A DNA stretch of 64,000 nt from Actinomycetes bacterium (GTDB lineage: Bacteria > Actinomycetota > Actinomycetes > Mycobacteriales > Mycobacteriaceae): the NCBI GenBank assembly GCA_023432405.1, contig JAEYUQ010000015.1, positions 97,369-161,368 on the forward strand, written 5' to 3'. Below are positions 18,994 through 29,093 of the stretch, piece after piece; position 1 is the stretch's first letter, and each line of letters opens with the position of its first letter. The position numbers and the translations under genes were made by a program. Under the pieces are notes generated by a model that searched no databases, was not told the origin of the DNA, and saw only the letters and a program-made list of their open reading frames with translations.

Positions 18994-19559
18994 AGGTACT
19001 CCTGTTCTTCCGCTCTTTCTAAGAGCGTACTCACCAGATTCCATCCTGCCTGTTCAGCCTGCCATCCAGCTGCCTGGAGTCTTTGAGATAGTGCTTGTTT
19101 AGAAATGCCCAACGCTTCAGCAGCTTGATTCTGGTTAAGCCCACTTCTCATCAAATCTGTTGCTTCTCGACCTTCATCAGAGCGCTTGCCCAGAACAAAA
19201 GCGACGAGAAGAAAAGCCGCAGTAATGTCCTTTTCAGCCTGCGGATCATTGCTCACCCGAACTGTCACAGTGCCGCCCTTAGCAAGCCGGGGTAGGCGAG
19301 CCACGTTCTTTGCTTCAGCCTCAGTTGCCAGCTTTCCAGGCAGCACCCCAACTCCAATAGCCCAGTTCCCGGCCGAGAGCAGATTCATCACCACTGTGAG
19401 AAGATCCTGAGGTGTTTCAGTCACCGCAACGATGTCCTCAACCCCAATAAAGTCGAAAGAGCCCACCCCTGGCAAGGTTTCAAGTGCGTGAGCCGAGTCA
19501 GCAACAAGCTGAGCTCTATGAGATCCTGAACCGCGATACCGAGCATGAACAGCCAGCAT
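18990..19559 (-). CDS. Conserved HTH-domain protein, function unknown
   Basis: A 189-residue protein I do not recognise by name. Its first two thirds resemble small nucleotide-modulating domains (LAVHARYRGSGSHRAQLVAD at the start), with a TETPQDLLTVVMNLLSAGNW stretch and GVGVLPGK. The C-terminal third carries a clear helix-turn-helix, GLNQNQAAEALGISKQALSQ, followed by RLQAAGW and WNLVSTLLERAE. It is likely a DNA-binding regulator or accessory protein. It is convergent with DUF3097, sharing CTAG as stop, and 5 bp downstream of the VTT membrane protein gene on the same strand, so it is probably co-transcribed with that. Confidence 0.75.
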   Translation of the reverse strand: MLAVHARYRGSGSHRAQLVADSAHALETLPGVGSFDFIGVEDIVAVTETPQDLLTVVMNLLSAGNWAIGVGVLPGKLATEAEAKNVARLPRLAKGGTVTVRVSNDPQAEKDITAAFLLVAFVLGKRSDEGREATDLMRSGLNQNQAAEALGISKQALSQRLQAAGWQAEQAGWNLVSTLLERAEEQEYL

Positions 19560-19564
19560 GGCGT

Positions 19565-20284
19565 CTATTTTACTGACTTGACTGGAAGCCGGGAATCAAT
19601 GACAACACCTATGATGCCGAGAATTGCTAGCCCTAAGACAATGAAACCCATCCCAGTATCTCCTTGACCAGAAAAAACATCTCCCAGAGCAACGGTGATT
19701 AGTGTTCCGGGGGCTGATCCAATAAGTGTTGCCACGGTAAAAGGCAGGGCACGAACAGGGCTGAGGGCACAGGCATAGTTCATCAATGAGAAGGGAATTC
19801 CTGCCACCATGCGAAGCGACACGATGGGCAACCATCCGCGTTGACGAAGGCGAGCGTTGATATTGCGTACTGCAGGGTGATCGAGTCGGGGTGCTATCCA
19901 ATCCCCAAGAAGAAAGCGCACGATGACGAGCGAAAGAAGGGCAGAGACAGTGGTGGCTACAATCGCGATAACTGTACCGAGAACAGGCCCGTAAAGAAGC
20001 CCAGAGCTCAGAGTCATCAATGTGCGTGGAATGGGAAATTGAGTGATGAGAATATAGGCCAGGAAGAATGCCCATACCACCCAGGAAGAGCTGCGAGACC
20101 ATTCACGCCAGACAGCCGGTTGGGGGAGGTCAACAAAGACAGTGACGTAGAGAAATATTATCCCGACCACCAGTACCAGAGTTTTCTTCCAGAGGGGGAG
20201 GTTCCATAGCGTTCGCAGGGCATCTGTGAAGAGTCCTGTTAAGAAATCCCACCACTGGCTAAGGACGCTCATGGCCATACTCAT
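19565..20284 (-). CDS. TVP38/TMEM64 (VTT domain) membrane protein
   Basis: A 239-residue integral membrane protein with the VTT/SNARE-associated domain of the DedA superfamily. Hydrophobic segments lie at about residues 33-52, 67-85, 95-125, 170-200 and 208-228. Conserved family features are FPIPRTLMTLSSGLLYGPVLG, RFLLGDWIAPRL, and the RLRQRGWLPIVSLRM to IPFSLMNYACAL stretch. Proteins of this fold act as lipid scramblases or undecaprenyl-phosphate translocases in some bacteria; the specific role here is unknown. Two ATGs at the start (residues 1, 3 or 5) are possible. The HTH gene follows by 5 bp. Confidence 0.88.
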   Translation of the reverse strand: MSMAMSVLSQWWDFLTGLFTDALRTLWNLPLWKKTLVLVVGIIFLYVTVFVDLPQPAVWREWSRSSSWVVWAFFLAYILITQFPIPRTLMTLSSGLLYGPVLGTVIAIVATTVSALLSLVIVRFLLGDWIAPRLDHPAVRNINARLRQRGWLPIVSLRMVAGIPFSLMNYACALSPVRALPFTVATLIGSAPGTLITVALGDVFSGQGDTGMGFIVLGLAILGIIGVVIDSRLPVKSVK

Positions 20285-20358
20285 TAGTCTGATAGATCAT
20301 AAGGAAATCCGACCAGAAGAAACTTCCTGGCCGGAGAACGTGGACGATGTCCATTCTG

Positions 20359-20444
20359 TGCCCGGAGGGGGACTTGAACCCCCACGTCCGTTAATAGGAC
20401 ACTAGCACCTCAAGCTAGCGCGTCTGCCATTCCGCCACCCGGGC
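20359..20444 (-). tRNA. tRNA-Leu (GAG)
   Basis: On the minus strand the sequence folds as a class II tRNA: acceptor GCCCGGG with CCGGGC plus a G-U pair, D-arm GGCGGAATGGCAGACGC, anticodon stem CTAGC/GCTAG with loop TTGAGGT (anticodon GAG), a long variable arm GTGTCCTATTAACGGAC, and T-arm GGGGGTTCAAGTCCCCC. The discriminator is A, as for leucine. CCA is not encoded. Length is 86 bases. Confidence 0.95.
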
Positions 20445-20547
20445 TAAGCTCAACTACCTGAGCAACTGAGCACTCCAGATACAGTACCTAACAATTTAGG
20501 GGGTACCAAATCTCCTGGTCATACAAAGTTCGTGTAACCTTGCCCCT

Positions 20548-21078
20548 ATGTCCAGGTATATGCGTTCTGGTTTTGTAGGGCCTGACCCTTACCTCACTGT
20601 GAGTCCCACGCCTGAGTTTGAAGTCTTCTCCAAGGATTTCCAGGATGCTGAGCAGTTACCTAAGGCCCAACAAGGTCAACTGTCCGTCTCTCCGCACTTG
20701 TCATGGAAAGGCTTCCCCGAGCAGACAAAGTCCTTCGCTGTGACCATGTTTGACCCGGATGCCCCCACATGCTCCGGCTATTGGCACTGGGCTGTGTTTA
20801 ATATCCCCGTGGATGTCACTGAGCTCCCAACAGGCGCTGGTTCTTCCTCCGAACCAGTACCCGGAGCAGTGACGTTGAGAGGCGATGTGGGAGAAGCTCG
20901 CTACTACGGCTCTCAACCCCCCGCAGGTCACGGTCCTCATCGCTACATTTTTACCGTTCACGCGGTAGACGTAGAGCGTTTGGACATCCCAGCCACAGCG
21001 TCCCCGGCCAACCTAGGCTTTAACCTTAATTTTCATGATATTGCCAGAGCTATTACCTGGGGCTGGGACGAGAATTAG
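20548..21078 (+). CDS. YbhB/YbcL family PEBP-like protein
   Basis: A 176-residue phosphatidylethanolamine-binding-protein-like protein of the bacterial YbhB/YbcL group. The ligand-pocket signature is clear: TMFDPDAPTCSGYWHWAVFN near residue 68, and later YYGSQPPAGHGPHRYIFTVH near 118. It has no signal peptide, so it is cytosolic. A homologous gene stands next to pyrD in mycobacteria (Rv2140c with Rv2139), the same arrangement as here. Its cellular role is not established; anion and small-ligand binding has been described for the family. It is convergent with pyrD, 15 bp apart. Confidence 0.9.
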   Translation: MSRYMRSGFVGPDPYLTVSPTPEFEVFSKDFQDAEQLPKAQQGQLSVSPHLSWKGFPEQTKSFAVTMFDPDAPTCSGYWHWAVFNIPVDVTELPTGAGSSSEPVPGAVTLRGDVGEARYYGSQPPAGHGPHRYIFTVHAVDVERLDIPATASPANLGFNLNFHDIARAITWGWDEN

Positions 21079-21080
21079 GG

Positions 21081-21107
21081 ACTGGAACTAGTCTCAACTA
21101 ATCCAGT
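21081..21107. terminator. Short hairpin between convergent ybhB-like gene and pyrD
   Basis: ACTGGA (21081-21086) pairs with TCCAGT (21102-21107), and TAGT/ACTA pair inside around a CTCA loop. It overlaps the last codons of pyrD. No T-run is present, so this is a weak bidirectional terminator candidate. Confidence 0.35.
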
Positions 21108-22191
21108 GCCTACCGGAACCAATAGCTTCTTTAATGTGGTCCAAGCCCTGTTTGCGCAACTGCTCCGCGATGCCTAGCTGGACCTCACGAATCCACTCAG
21201 GACCCTGGTAAATCAGTGCGGTGAACCCCTGAAGGAGCGTTGCCCCGCTGACAATGCGTTCCCAGGCTTGTTCAGCTGTTTCAATGCCACCCACGGAAAT
21301 CAGAACCAGCTCGTTGTCAACGCGCTGATACAGGCGACGCAGTACGTCCAAGGAACGTTCAGCCTCCGGAGGTCCAGAGACTCCGCCTGCCCCCATCTCA
21401 GAGGTGTCTGTGGTGAGGTGCTCACGTGAAATTGTTGTATTGGTGGCAACAATTCCCGCCAGCTTGAGCTGACAGGCCAAATCTGCAATCTCATCTATAT
21501 CGTCGTTGCTGAGGTCAGGAGCAATTTTCACCAATACCGGAGTTGAGGTTTCTTCCTGCACTGCTTGGAGGATCGGCCGAAGACTCTCTACTGCCTGGAG
21601 ATCTCTGAGTCCCGGAGTATTAGGAGAAGAGACATTGACCACAAGGTAATCAGCTAAATCTCCCATGAGCCTGGCTGAGGTTCGATAATCCTCAAGGGCC
21701 TGCTCTAAGGGGACTACTTTGGTTTTGCCGATGTTGATGCCAATGATGTCCTGAGTTCGCCGTGCCTTGAGACGCTCAGCAACTTTACGGGCACCCTCAT
21801 TGTTGAAGCCCATACGATTGAGAAGAGCAGAGTCTTCCACCAGCCGATAGAGACGCGGCTGGGGATTACCCGGTTGGGGAGAGGCTGTGACGGTTCCCAG
21901 TTCAGCGAAGCCAAAACCGAATGAATGCCACAGATCTAGAGCCGTGGCGTCCTTATCGAAGCCAGCGGCCAGGCCTAGAGGGCTAGGGAAGCGTACCCCA
22001 AAGACGTGTTGGGACAAGATAGGATCATCAACACCCATCACAGCATGAATCATTCTCCGGGCGCCCGGAACCTTCTGAAGAGCACCCAGTAGTGTCATCA
22101 CTGTGACATGGGCTACTTCCGGATCTATGCGAAACAGCGCTGACTTGACCAGCTGATAACTCAGGTGGGCTAACCTACGACGATGAACCAT
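21094..22191 (-). CDS. pyrD: Quinone-dependent dihydroorotate dehydrogenase PyrD (class 2)
   Basis: Membrane-associated class 2 DHODH, oxidising dihydroorotate to orotate in pyrimidine synthesis with quinone as acceptor. I start it at the ATG of [20 protein letters not shown], 365 residues: AAGGAG lies nine bases upstream, and this N-terminal helix is the quinone/membrane domain of class 2. The frame is open 22 codons further up but would run into the lipoprotein gene. Motifs: [13 protein letters not shown] for the FMN site, NRMGFNNEG, and the catalytic Ser in [14 protein letters not shown]. It follows the lipoprotein gene by 16 bp, so is co-transcribed with it, as in the mycobacterial lppL-pyrD pair. 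Confidence 0.95.
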   Translation of the reverse strand: MVHRRRLAHLSYQLVKSALFRIDPEVAHVTVMTLLGALQKVPGARRMIHAVMGVDDPILSQHVFGVRFPSPLGLAAGFDKDATALDLWHSFGFGFAELGTVTASPQPGNPQPRLYRLVEDSALLNRMGFNNEGARKVAERLKARRTQDIIGINIGKTKVVPLEQALEDYRTSARLMGDLADYLVVNVSSPNTPGLRDLQAVESLRPILQAVQEETSTPVLVKIAPDLSNDDIDEIADLACQLKLAGIVATNTTISREHLTTDTSEMGAGGVSGPPEAERSLDVLRRLYQRVDNELVLISVGGIETAEQAWERIVSGATLLQGFTALIYQGPEWIREVQLGIAEQLRKQGLDHIKEAIGSGRHWIS

Positions 22192-22207
22192 TGACTGTTT
22201 CTCCTTG

Positions 22208-23230
22208 CTAAGCGTTGTTCGGAATATCCCTGGAGTCAATAATTTGGAGACCGTCACCGTGGGATGATCCAGCGAGAATCACGCCGTCGTCAAGGACTGT
22301 CAGATGGCGAACATCTGCTACAGAGTTAATCTGAGCTGTCTGAACTGGTTGCCCACTAGAAATGTCGTAGGCAGTCAGTTTGTTGTCTGCCGTAGTACTC
22401 ACCCATGCGAGTTGGCGAAGCCGATCCCATGCAACTCCCCACGGAGATTTTCCTACCGGACCTGCTTGACGCTCTACGATGATTCCCTTCGTGGAATAAA
22501 CCAATAGCTGGTTGCTTGCTACATCCGTCACCAATACAAGGGAGTGCTCCCCAGGAGCAATCTGGGCTAATCCCTGACCGGCACGCAGTATTCCGCCATC
22601 TTTCAATTCTTTCCACTGGAGATCTTCAATGGTGGAGTCAAAGGTGCTGCCTCGAACAACGGTGTCCCCAGGGACTCCGACTAAATGGGTGGAGCTACGC
22701 GCTGCTTTGAAGGAAGACTCTCCCACATGGACTTCATTGCTGTCTGAATGTGCGGTAATCAAGGTGCCATCCGACATGAGGGCGGCAAGCGTTGCATTGT
22801 GGGCAGGCAGGGATTTCTTCAGAGTAGGAGAGGTAGGGTCAATGACATAGACCTTATCTCCACAGGGCACTGTAAAACCTTGAGTGGAAATCCCAAGCTC
22901 ACCACAGTGAGCATCGAGGTCAAGTGTGGTTGCCTTCTTAGCTTTCAGTTCCGCAACGGTACCTACCATTAGCTGATTACCTGAACGCACTGCTGCTCGA
23001 GAACCGATAGAAGCAAGATCCGAGATAGCCGGAATATCCAGTACCTTTCCTGCTGGATCCACAGCACGGGGAGAATCCACCGGAGAAGCGTTACTGACAA
23101 TCTTGACCGAGGTTGAGGGAGTCTCTCCAGAAGAGCAGGCACTGAGAGCACAGATTGAAGGGATCAAAGCAGCGGTTAAAGCCACAGCAGTTTTCACTCG
23201 ACGCATTTTCACATCGCTTACCTTACCCAT
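22208..23230 (-). CDS. Lipoprotein with beta-propeller-like repeats (LppL-like)
   Basis: A 340-residue exported lipoprotein. The N-terminus is basic (MRRVKTA) and then hydrophobic, ending in a lipobox ALSAC at about residue 32, followed by a Ser/Thr-rich linker. Several MRR/MGK start choices exist; the lipobox is kept in all. The mature part shows repeating blocks ending in hydrophobic-D/G turns ([47 protein letters not shown]), as in a YncE or quinoprotein-like beta-propeller. Its position upstream of pyrD corresponds to lppL in mycobacteria. Lipidation would use Lgt and the Lnt encoded at 46162. Function unknown; a surface scaffold or binding role is likely. Confidence 0.82.
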   Translation of the reverse strand: MGKVSDVKMRRVKTAVALTAALIPSICALSACSSGETPSTSVKIVSNASPVDSPRAVDPAGKVLDIPAISDLASIGSRAAVRSGNQLMVGTVAELKAKKATTLDLDAHCGELGISTQGFTVPCGDKVYVIDPTSPTLKKSLPAHNATLAALMSDGTLITAHSDSNEVHVGESSFKAARSSTHLVGVPGDTVVRGSTFDSTIEDLQWKELKDGGILRAGQGLAQIAPGEHSLVLVTDVASNQLLVYSTKGIIVERQAGPVGKSPWGVAWDRLRQLAWVSTTADNKLTAYDISSGQPVQTAQINSVADVRHLTVLDDGVILAGSSHGDGLQIIDSRDIPNNA

Positions 23231-23313
23231 AAACTCTGAGGATCTCGCTGCACTCGTGCCTGCGGATTCTAATTGGCCACATATCTCGGATAACGGCTAA
23301 GGTGTTCCAAGTG

Positions 23314-24171
23314 ATGTTTCTTGCTGCAGCCCCGTCTAGCTCAGATATGAGCTGGATGCAGGTGATTATTCTTTCCATTGTTCAAGGATTGACGGAATTT
23401 CTACCCGTCAGTTCCTCCGGACATTTACGGATTGTCTCCACCTTAATCTGGGGCACTGATGCTGGGGCTTCTTTCACGGCCGTCGTACAGCTAGGTACAG
23501 AATTGGCCGTCCTGATCTTTTTTACTAAAGACATTGTGCGAATAATTGCTGCCTGGTTCACAGGTGTAGTGAACCCGTCAAAGCGAACCCAGGATTACTA
23601 CATGAGCTGGATGGTCATCGTCGGTACTGTGCCGGTAGGTGTCATTGGATTCCTCTTCAAAGATCTCATTCGTGATGGGCTTCGGAATCTGTGGATTACG
23701 GTGAGTGTTCTTATCCTGTTCTCCTTTGTCTTTATTCTCGCGGAGCGTTACGGAAGTAAACGCCGCTCTATGGATGAGCTCTCCATGAAAGATGCCCTGG
23801 TCATGGGTTGTGCTCAGTGCCTTGCCCTTATCCCGGGTGTCTCGCGCTCTGGCGGCACTATCTCGGCTGGACTGTTCTTAGGGTTGGACAGGGAAGTTGC
23901 CACCCGGTTCAGCTTCCTGCTGGCCATTCCCGCTGTGCTGGCATCCGGTCTTTTCTCCCTTCCCGACGCCCTTGCTCCTGACGCTGGCCTGGCGGCTTCC
24001 GGATCGCAACTCATCGTAGGCACAGCCATTGCTTTTGTCCTGGGCTATGCCTCTATTGCGTGGCTGTTGAAGTTTGTTTCCCATAACTCTTTTGCCTGGT
24101 TTGCGGCCTACCGGATTCCAGTGGGACTTCTCGTGGCTGTGCTCCTGGCCACTGGGGTGCTCATGCCTTAG
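23314..24171 (+). CDS. uppP: Undecaprenyl-diphosphate phosphatase UppP (BacA)
   Basis: A 285-residue polytopic membrane enzyme that dephosphorylates undecaprenyl diphosphate, recycling the lipid carrier for peptidoglycan and arabinogalactan. Active-site motifs are [16 protein letters not shown] near the N-terminus and [18 protein letters not shown] in the second half. About eight hydrophobic segments are visible. The start was placed at ATG 23314 ([11 protein letters not shown]...), 11 bases after AAGG; GTG 23302 and ATG 23347 are alternatives. It is divergent from the lipoprotein gene and followed by mshC after 28 bp, the same order as in mycobacteria and corynebacteria. Confidence 0.94.
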   Translation: MFLAAAPSSSDMSWMQVIILSIVQGLTEFLPVSSSGHLRIVSTLIWGTDAGASFTAVVQLGTELAVLIFFTKDIVRIIAAWFTGVVNPSKRTQDYYMSWMVIVGTVPVGVIGFLFKDLIRDGLRNLWITVSVLILFSFVFILAERYGSKRRSMDELSMKDALVMGCAQCLALIPGVSRSGGTISAGLFLGLDREVATRFSFLLAIPAVLASGLFSLPDALAPDAGLAASGSQLIVGTAIAFVLGYASIAWLLKFVSHNSFAWFAAYRIPVGLLVAVLLATGVLMP

Positions 24172-24199
24172 CTTGTGGATCTGCGTTAGGCTGGCACTC

Positions 24200-25465
24200 A
24201 TGCAGTCCTGGCCTGAAACTCAGATTCCACACCTTCCGGGAACATCGGTACCGCTTTGTCTGTATGACTCTGCAGACCAGAACGTACATCCCGTCACGGA
24301 ATCAGGGATGTATGTCTGTGGAATTACTCCCTATGATTCCACTCATCTAGGCCACGCAGCCACCTACCTGGCTTTTGATCTCATCAATCGTATGCTTCGA
24401 GATCAGGGAGCCACTGTGCGGTATGTCCAAAACGTCACCGATGTTGATGATCCACTCTTTGAGCGAGCACATCGTGACGGTGTGGATTGGGAGGAATTGG
24501 GTACCGATCAACTCAACCTATTTCGCTCTGATATGACCGCACTGAGCGTGATTCCGCCAACAGACCTTGTAGGAGTCAAGGATGGAATTCACGAAGTTAT
24601 TGATCTTGTCAGTGTTCTACTAGACACGGGCGCAGCCTACGTGGTGGATGATTCCGACTACCCAGATATTTATGCCTCTATCACTGCCACGAAGCACTTC
24701 GGCTATGAGTCCCACTATGACCGCCCTACGATGGAAAAATTCTTTGCGCAGCGCGGGGGAGATCCACAGCGTCCTGGGAAACACGATCCCCTAGACGCCC
24801 TCATCTGGAGGGCTCACCGTCCTGGAGAGCCTCAGTGGGATGCCCCATTCGGGGCAGGGCGTCCCGGCTGGCACGTAGAGTGTGCCGCCTTTGCGGCACA
24901 CCGTCTGGGATGCCATTTTGCCATCCAGGGCGGGGGATCAGATTTGGTCTTTCCGCACCATGAGTTCTCCGCCGCCCATGTGGAAGCCGCTTATGGGTGC
25001 TCCCGTATGGCAGATCACTACGTTCACACCGGCATGATTGCTCTAGACGGGGTAAAGATGTCTAAATCCTTAGGCAATCTCGTGTTTGTCTCGGACTTGC
25101 TTGCCGCTCAGCATGATCCCTCCGCGATCCGTCTGGCGGTGTTTGCCGGACATTACCGCTCAGATAGAGACTGGTCGGCAAGCCTTCTCGACGCCGCTGA
25201 AGAACGGTTGAGCCTCTGGAGACGGGGCGTCGCTAAGGCATCTTCCAGGGATAACGCAGAGATGGTGGTGCAGATACTCAGGGAACGTCTTGCCGATGAT
25301 CTGGATACTCCAGGAGCGTTGGACAGCGTTGATCGGTGGGCTCACCAGGTTTTAGATGAGTATTCCGACGATTCTGCCCCCTCAGAAACCCACGGTGACA
25401 GCCAAACTGGTGGGGAATTGATGAGCTGCGCCCTGGATGCGTTGCTGGGAGTGAAGACACTCTAG
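24200..25465 (+). CDS. mshC: Mycothiol ligase MshC (cysteine:GlcN-Ins ligase)
   Basis: A 421-residue class I aminoacyl-tRNA-synthetase-like enzyme that joins cysteine to glucosaminyl-inositol in mycothiol synthesis. It resembles CysRS, but the signature [16 protein letters not shown] and the short length without the anticodon-binding domain mark MshC. The KMSKS loop is VKMSKSLGN, and zinc ligands are expected in [19 protein letters not shown] and the HHEF stretch. I start at ATG 24200 ([14 protein letters not shown]); the frame is open upstream but that part lies inside uppP and is not conserved. Mycothiol is confined to actinobacteria, which supports the assignment of the window. Confidence 0.94.
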   Translation: MQSWPETQIPHLPGTSVPLCLYDSADQNVHPVTESGMYVCGITPYDSTHLGHAATYLAFDLINRMLRDQGATVRYVQNVTDVDDPLFERAHRDGVDWEELGTDQLNLFRSDMTALSVIPPTDLVGVKDGIHEVIDLVSVLLDTGAAYVVDDSDYPDIYASITATKHFGYESHYDRPTMEKFFAQRGGDPQRPGKHDPLDALIWRAHRPGEPQWDAPFGAGRPGWHVECAAFAAHRLGCHFAIQGGGSDLVFPHHEFSAAHVEAAYGCSRMADHYVHTGMIALDGVKMSKSLGNLVFVSDLLAAQHDPSAIRLAVFAGHYRSDRDWSASLLDAAEERLSLWRRGVAKASSRDNAEMVVQILRERLADDLDTPGALDSVDRWAHQVLDEYSDDSAPSETHGDSQTGGELMSCALDALLGVKTL

Positions 25466-25523
25466 GGGTTGTTGTTACCTGCGATTGTGAACGTGAAGAC
25501 GCATGGAAAGGGCTTACAATCGA

Positions 25524-26201
25524 ATGCTCAAAGCAATCTTCTGGGATATGGACGGGACGATGGTGGATTCGGAGCCCCTGTGGGGGATTGCCACCTATGA
25601 GCTCAGCGAAAAGCTAGGGCGACGTCTCACTCCCGAACTGCGGGCAACAACCGTTGGTGGGCACTTTGCACACACTTTTTCTGTTGCTGCCAAATGGGCG
25701 GGCTACGAGGTGAAACCAGGAGACGAGGAGCGCTACAAGACATGGATGTTCTCCCGAATGCAGGAGATTTTTACTGAGCACCTTTCCCCGCGTCCAGGTA
25801 TTCAGCCACTTTTGGAGGATCTGCACTCTCGTGGAATTCCCATGATGGTGACCACCAATACGGAAAGATCTTTGGCTAACACAGAGATAGACATTGTGGG
25901 CTCTCAGTACTTTGTTGGCTCTGTCTGTGGAGATGAGGTTTCAGCACCCAAGCCAGATCCTTCGATGTATCTCACGGCAGCTGCGATGCTGGGCTTAGAC
26001 CCCGCAGAGTGCTTAGTGTTCGAGGATTCCGAGGCAGGAATGACGAGTGCTCTGGCAGCTGGATGTACTCTCATTGCAGTTTCGGAAAACCCCAGAACGC
26101 CGATTCCCAAAGACGCGCTCAGCCTTCGTGACCTGCACGGTTCCCTTGACTTCACCACGGTGACTGCCGCGGATATAGCCACCTGGTGTGACATGGTGTG
26201 A
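25524..26201 (+). CDS. HAD-superfamily phosphatase
   Basis: A 225-residue HAD hydrolase of the beta-phosphoglucomutase-like type. Motif I is FWDMDGTMVDSEP, motif II the Thr in MMVTTNTERS, motif III the Lys in SAPKPDPSMY, and motif IV VFEDSEAGMTSALAAG. A cap domain lies between motifs I and II (about residues 20-85). The start could be ATG 25503 or ATG 25524; AAAGGG lies 11 bases before the latter, so I prefer it. A related HAD gene precedes the hisE-hisG pair in corynebacteria. The substrate is unknown; histidinol-phosphate phosphatase is possible by position, but no family-specific feature shows that. Confidence 0.88.
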   Translation: MLKAIFWDMDGTMVDSEPLWGIATYELSEKLGRRLTPELRATTVGGHFAHTFSVAAKWAGYEVKPGDEERYKTWMFSRMQEIFTEHLSPRPGIQPLLEDLHSRGIPMMVTTNTERSLANTEIDIVGSQYFVGSVCGDEVSAPKPDPSMYLTAAAMLGLDPAECLVFEDSEAGMTSALAAGCTLIAVSENPRTPIPKDALSLRDLHGSLDFTTVTAADIATWCDMV

Positions 26202-26279
26202 CTTCCCAGAAGAACTCGAAAGTGGGCAGAGTTCTTGACCAATGTCCCTCGGGAATAGAGGGTGTGTGATAATGACCGG

Positions 26280-26543
26280 GTGAAAAACTTCGATTCCTTG
26301 TATTCCGAGCTTGCTGAGAAAGCAGCTCACCAAACTGCTGACTCAGGAACTGTGAAGGCTCTGGAATCCGGCATCCATACCATTGGGAAGAAAGTAATCG
26401 AAGAAGCTGGTGAAGTATGGCTTGCCGCTGAACATGAGTCTGATGAAGCACTCGCTGAGGAGATTTCCCAGCTGTTGTACTGGTCTCAGGTCATCATGTT
26501 GGCTCGGGGGCTCACCCCCGAAGATGTCTATCGTTTCCTCTAG
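26280..26543 (+). CDS. hisE: Phosphoribosyl-ATP pyrophosphatase HisE
   Basis: An 87-residue all-helical MazG-like enzyme that hydrolyses phosphoribosyl-ATP to phosphoribosyl-AMP, the second step of histidine synthesis. The start is GTG at 26280, giving [20 protein letters not shown], which matches the family N-terminus; an upstream in-frame codon would add six unconserved residues. Metal-binding acidic motifs are [15 protein letters not shown] and [16 protein letters not shown]. It ends 10 bp before hisG, the usual actinobacterial hisE-hisG pair. Here HisE is separate from HisI. Confidence 0.94.
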   Translation: MKNFDSLYSELAEKAAHQTADSGTVKALESGIHTIGKKVIEEAGEVWLAAEHESDEALAEEISQLLYWSQVIMLARGLTPEDVYRFL

Positions 26544-26553
26544 GAGTCTGACC

Positions 26554-27399
26554 ATGCTCAAGATTGCTGTTCCCAACAAAGGAGCCCTCTCAGAGGCTTC
26601 TATGCAGATTCTCAAGGAAGCTGGATACACTGGCCGAGGGGACTCTAAAGCCCTCAACGTCATGGATGAGCGCAATGATGTTGAGTTTTTCTTTCTTCGC
26701 CCGCGCGACATCGCTGTGTATGTTGGGCGCGGTCAGCTTGACATGGGAATCACTGGGCGCGATCTTGCCGCTGATTCCACCGCTGAGGTAGAAGAAATCC
26801 TTTCTTTAGGTTTCGGAGCCTCCACCTTCCGGTACGCTGCCCCCACGGATCAAGAGTGGGATATTGCAGATATTGATGGGAAGCGCATTGCAACGTCCTA
26901 TCCCAATGTTGTGCGTGCCGATCTTGAGCGTCGCGGTCTTAACGCCACGGTGATTCGTCTGGATGGCGCAGTGGAAATCTCTATCCGTCTAGGGGTGGCA
27001 GACTGCATTGCCGATGTGGTGTCCACGGGCACAACTCTTCGGAAGCAGGGACTTCGTCCCTTCGGAGAACCGCTGATGGAATCCGAAGCTATTGTGGTTA
27101 CCCGTGCTGGAAATACCGTGACAGACGCTATGCGCCTTGTTCTCAAGCGGATTGAAGGTATTTTGCACGCTCAGAACTATCTCATGCTGGATTACAACAT
27201 TTCCACGGATAAACTCGAGGCTGCAAGCCAGATAACTCCTGGCCTGTCAGGGCCTACGGTGTCCCCACTAGCATTAGAAAACTGGGTTGCAGTACGCGCT
27301 ATGGTGCCTCTCGCATCTGCTAATCAAGTGATGGATGACCTGGCGGCTTTAGGAGCTGAGGCTATTTTGGCTTCTGAGCTAAGAATCGCACGTATTTAA
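26554..27399 (+). CDS. hisG: ATP phosphoribosyltransferase HisG (long form)
   Basis: A 281-residue HisG of the long type, the feedback-inhibited first enzyme of histidine synthesis. It starts at ATG 26554 with TAGGAG seven bases upstream; the frame is open 48 codons further but that stretch overlaps hisE. The two-lobed catalytic domain covers about residues 1-210 ([41 protein letters not shown] for the PRPP loop). The C-terminal 70 residues form the ACT-like histidine-binding domain, so HisZ is not needed. Confidence 0.95.
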   Translation: MLKIAVPNKGALSEASMQILKEAGYTGRGDSKALNVMDERNDVEFFFLRPRDIAVYVGRGQLDMGITGRDLAADSTAEVEEILSLGFGASTFRYAAPTDQEWDIADIDGKRIATSYPNVVRADLERRGLNATVIRLDGAVEISIRLGVADCIADVVSTGTTLRKQGLRPFGEPLMESEAIVVTRAGNTVTDAMRLVLKRIEGILHAQNYLMLDYNISTDKLEAASQITPGLSGPTVSPLALENWVAVRAMVPLASANQVMDDLAALGAEAILASELRIARI

Positions 27400-27422
27400 C
27401 AGGGAATGCTTATGCTTGAAGC

Positions 27423-29093
27423 ATGACTCTCTCTGATGTTGATATTGCTCAAGCACATACCCCACAACCTATCGAAGAGATTGCGGCGAAGGCTCATATC
27501 CCTTCAGATGTTCTCATTCCCTACGGTCGTTTTAAGGCGAAGGTCAATTACCGAGATCTCCCGCCATCTCAACCCGGAAAGGTGATTCTGGTCACCGGGA
27601 TGTCACCCACCCCTGCGGGAGAAGGCAAGTCCACAGTGCTCATTGGGCTTGTTGATGCCCTCAACAGCAGGGGTTTCAACACCTCAGCGGCGTTGCGTGA
27701 GCCTTCTCAGGGGCCAGTTATGGGCGTCAAAGGAGGAGCTGCTGGCGGGGGATATTCGCAGGTAGTTCCGATGGAAGACATCAATCTTCACTTCACCGGG
27801 GATTTTCATGCCATCGCCGCTGCTAATAACACCCTTTCAGCCCTCTTGGACAACCATATTCAACAGGGAAACGAGCTTCGTATTGATCCACGTCGAATCC
27901 TGTGGCAGCGCTGTATGGATGTCAATGATCGCTCTTTGCGAAGCATTATCACTGGTCTTGGAGGTAAAGCCAATGGTGTTCCCACCCAAACCGGGTTCAC
28001 CATTACCGCAGCAAGTGAAATTATGGCTATCCACGGACTATCCCACAGTCTCGCAGATATGAAGCAGCGGCTTGCACGTATCACCGTGGCTTTCACTGAG
28101 GACGGCGATGCGGTAACTGCCGGTGATCTTCATGCAGAAGGGTGCATGGCTGCTCTCCTGAAAGACGCGATCAATCCCAACTTGGTTCAAACTCTGGGAG
28201 GTAGTCCAGCTTTTGTTCATGGTGGCCCCTTTGCCAACATCGCCCACGGTTGCAATAGTTTGATTGCCACCCAGGTTGCTTCCCAGGTATCTGACTATGT
28301 GGTCACAGAAGCTGGTTTCGGCTCTGATCTGGGCGCCGAAAAGTTCTTTGACATCGCCATGCCCGCTGGAAACATCCCTGTTGCTGGAACAGTGATTGTC
28401 TGTACCATCCGGTCCTTGAAGTTCAACGGGGGAGTGGATCGGAATCGTCTCAACGAAGAAAACACTGATGCTCTCCTGGCAGGGGTGGTTAATCTCGAAC
28501 GCCATGTGAGAAACATCCGCAAGTTTGGGGTGGAGCCGGTGGTGGCTGTCAACCTCTTTACTTCGGATACCTCGGAGGAACGAAAGGTCCTTAGAGAATG
28601 GGCAACACGCAGTGGTGTTGCTCTGGAAGAAGTAACAGTGTGGGCAGATGGAGGATCTGGAGCTCTTGGCCTTGCCGACGCCGTGATTGCGTCTCTTCAT
28701 CAGTCCTCACAGGGCGAAGCTCCACACCCGATCTATGACCCTGCTGAGGGCATTGAAGCATCTATTAGCACTGTTGGTTCAGAAATTTATGGTGCGAGCA
28801 CAGTGGAGTACTCTCCAGAAGCTATCAGTGATCTCAGGCTTATCAAGGATCAGGGGTGGGACCGCTTGCCTGTGTGCATTTCTAAGACACAGTATTCCTT
28901 CAGCGATGATCCGGCTAAGCTGGGAGCTCCTGAAGGCCATACCCTGCATATACGACGTTTGTTGCCCAAAACTGGCGCAGGCTTCATAGTGGTGCTCACG
29001 GGATCAGTGCTGACAATGCCAGGATTGCCGAAGCGACCTGCAGCCGACAATATCGACATCACGGATGACGGAGTGATCTCTGGACTGTTCTAG
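27423..29093 (+). CDS. fhs: Formate-tetrahydrofolate ligase Fhs
   Basis: A 556-residue 10-formyl-THF synthetase, making 10-formyl-THF from formate, ATP and THF. The P-loop is TPAGEGKSTV near residue 62; other family stretches are AALREPSQGPVMGVKGGAAG, DINLHFTGDFHAIAAANN, and ITGLGGKANGVPTQTGF. Length is normal for the family. It starts 23 bp after hisG. Together with MetF/MetE at 3699-7107 it belongs to the one-carbon network, and could recycle formate. Its TAG stop is shared through CTAG with the convergent asparaginase gene. Confidence 0.96.
   Translation: MTLSDVDIAQAHTPQPIEEIAAKAHIPSDVLIPYGRFKAKVNYRDLPPSQPGKVILVTGMSPTPAGEGKSTVLIGLVDALNSRGFNTSAALREPSQGPVMGVKGGAAGGGYSQVVPMEDINLHFTGDFHAIAAANNTLSALLDNHIQQGNELRIDPRRILWQRCMDVNDRSLRSIITGLGGKANGVPTQTGFTITAASEIMAIHGLSHSLADMKQRLARITVAFTEDGDAVTAGDLHAEGCMAALLKDAINPNLVQTLGGSPAFVHGGPFANIAHGCNSLIATQVASQVSDYVVTEAGFGSDLGAEKFFDIAMPAGNIPVAGTVIVCTIRSLKFNGGVDRNRLNEENTDALLAGVVNLERHVRNIRKFGVEPVVAVNLFTSDTSEERKVLREWATRSGVALEEVTVWADGGSGALGLADAVIASLHQSSQGEAPHPIYDPAEGIEASISTVGSEIYGASTVEYSPEAISDLRLIKDQGWDRLPVCISKTQYSFSDDPAKLGAPEGHTLHIRRLLPKTGAGFIVVLTGSVLTMPGLPKRPAADNIDITDDGVISGLF

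Noticed and set aside
24200..25465. Cysteinyl-tRNA synthetase.
   Set aside because: The [11 protein letters not shown] signature and the missing anticodon-binding domain fit MshC; the uppP neighbour supports it.
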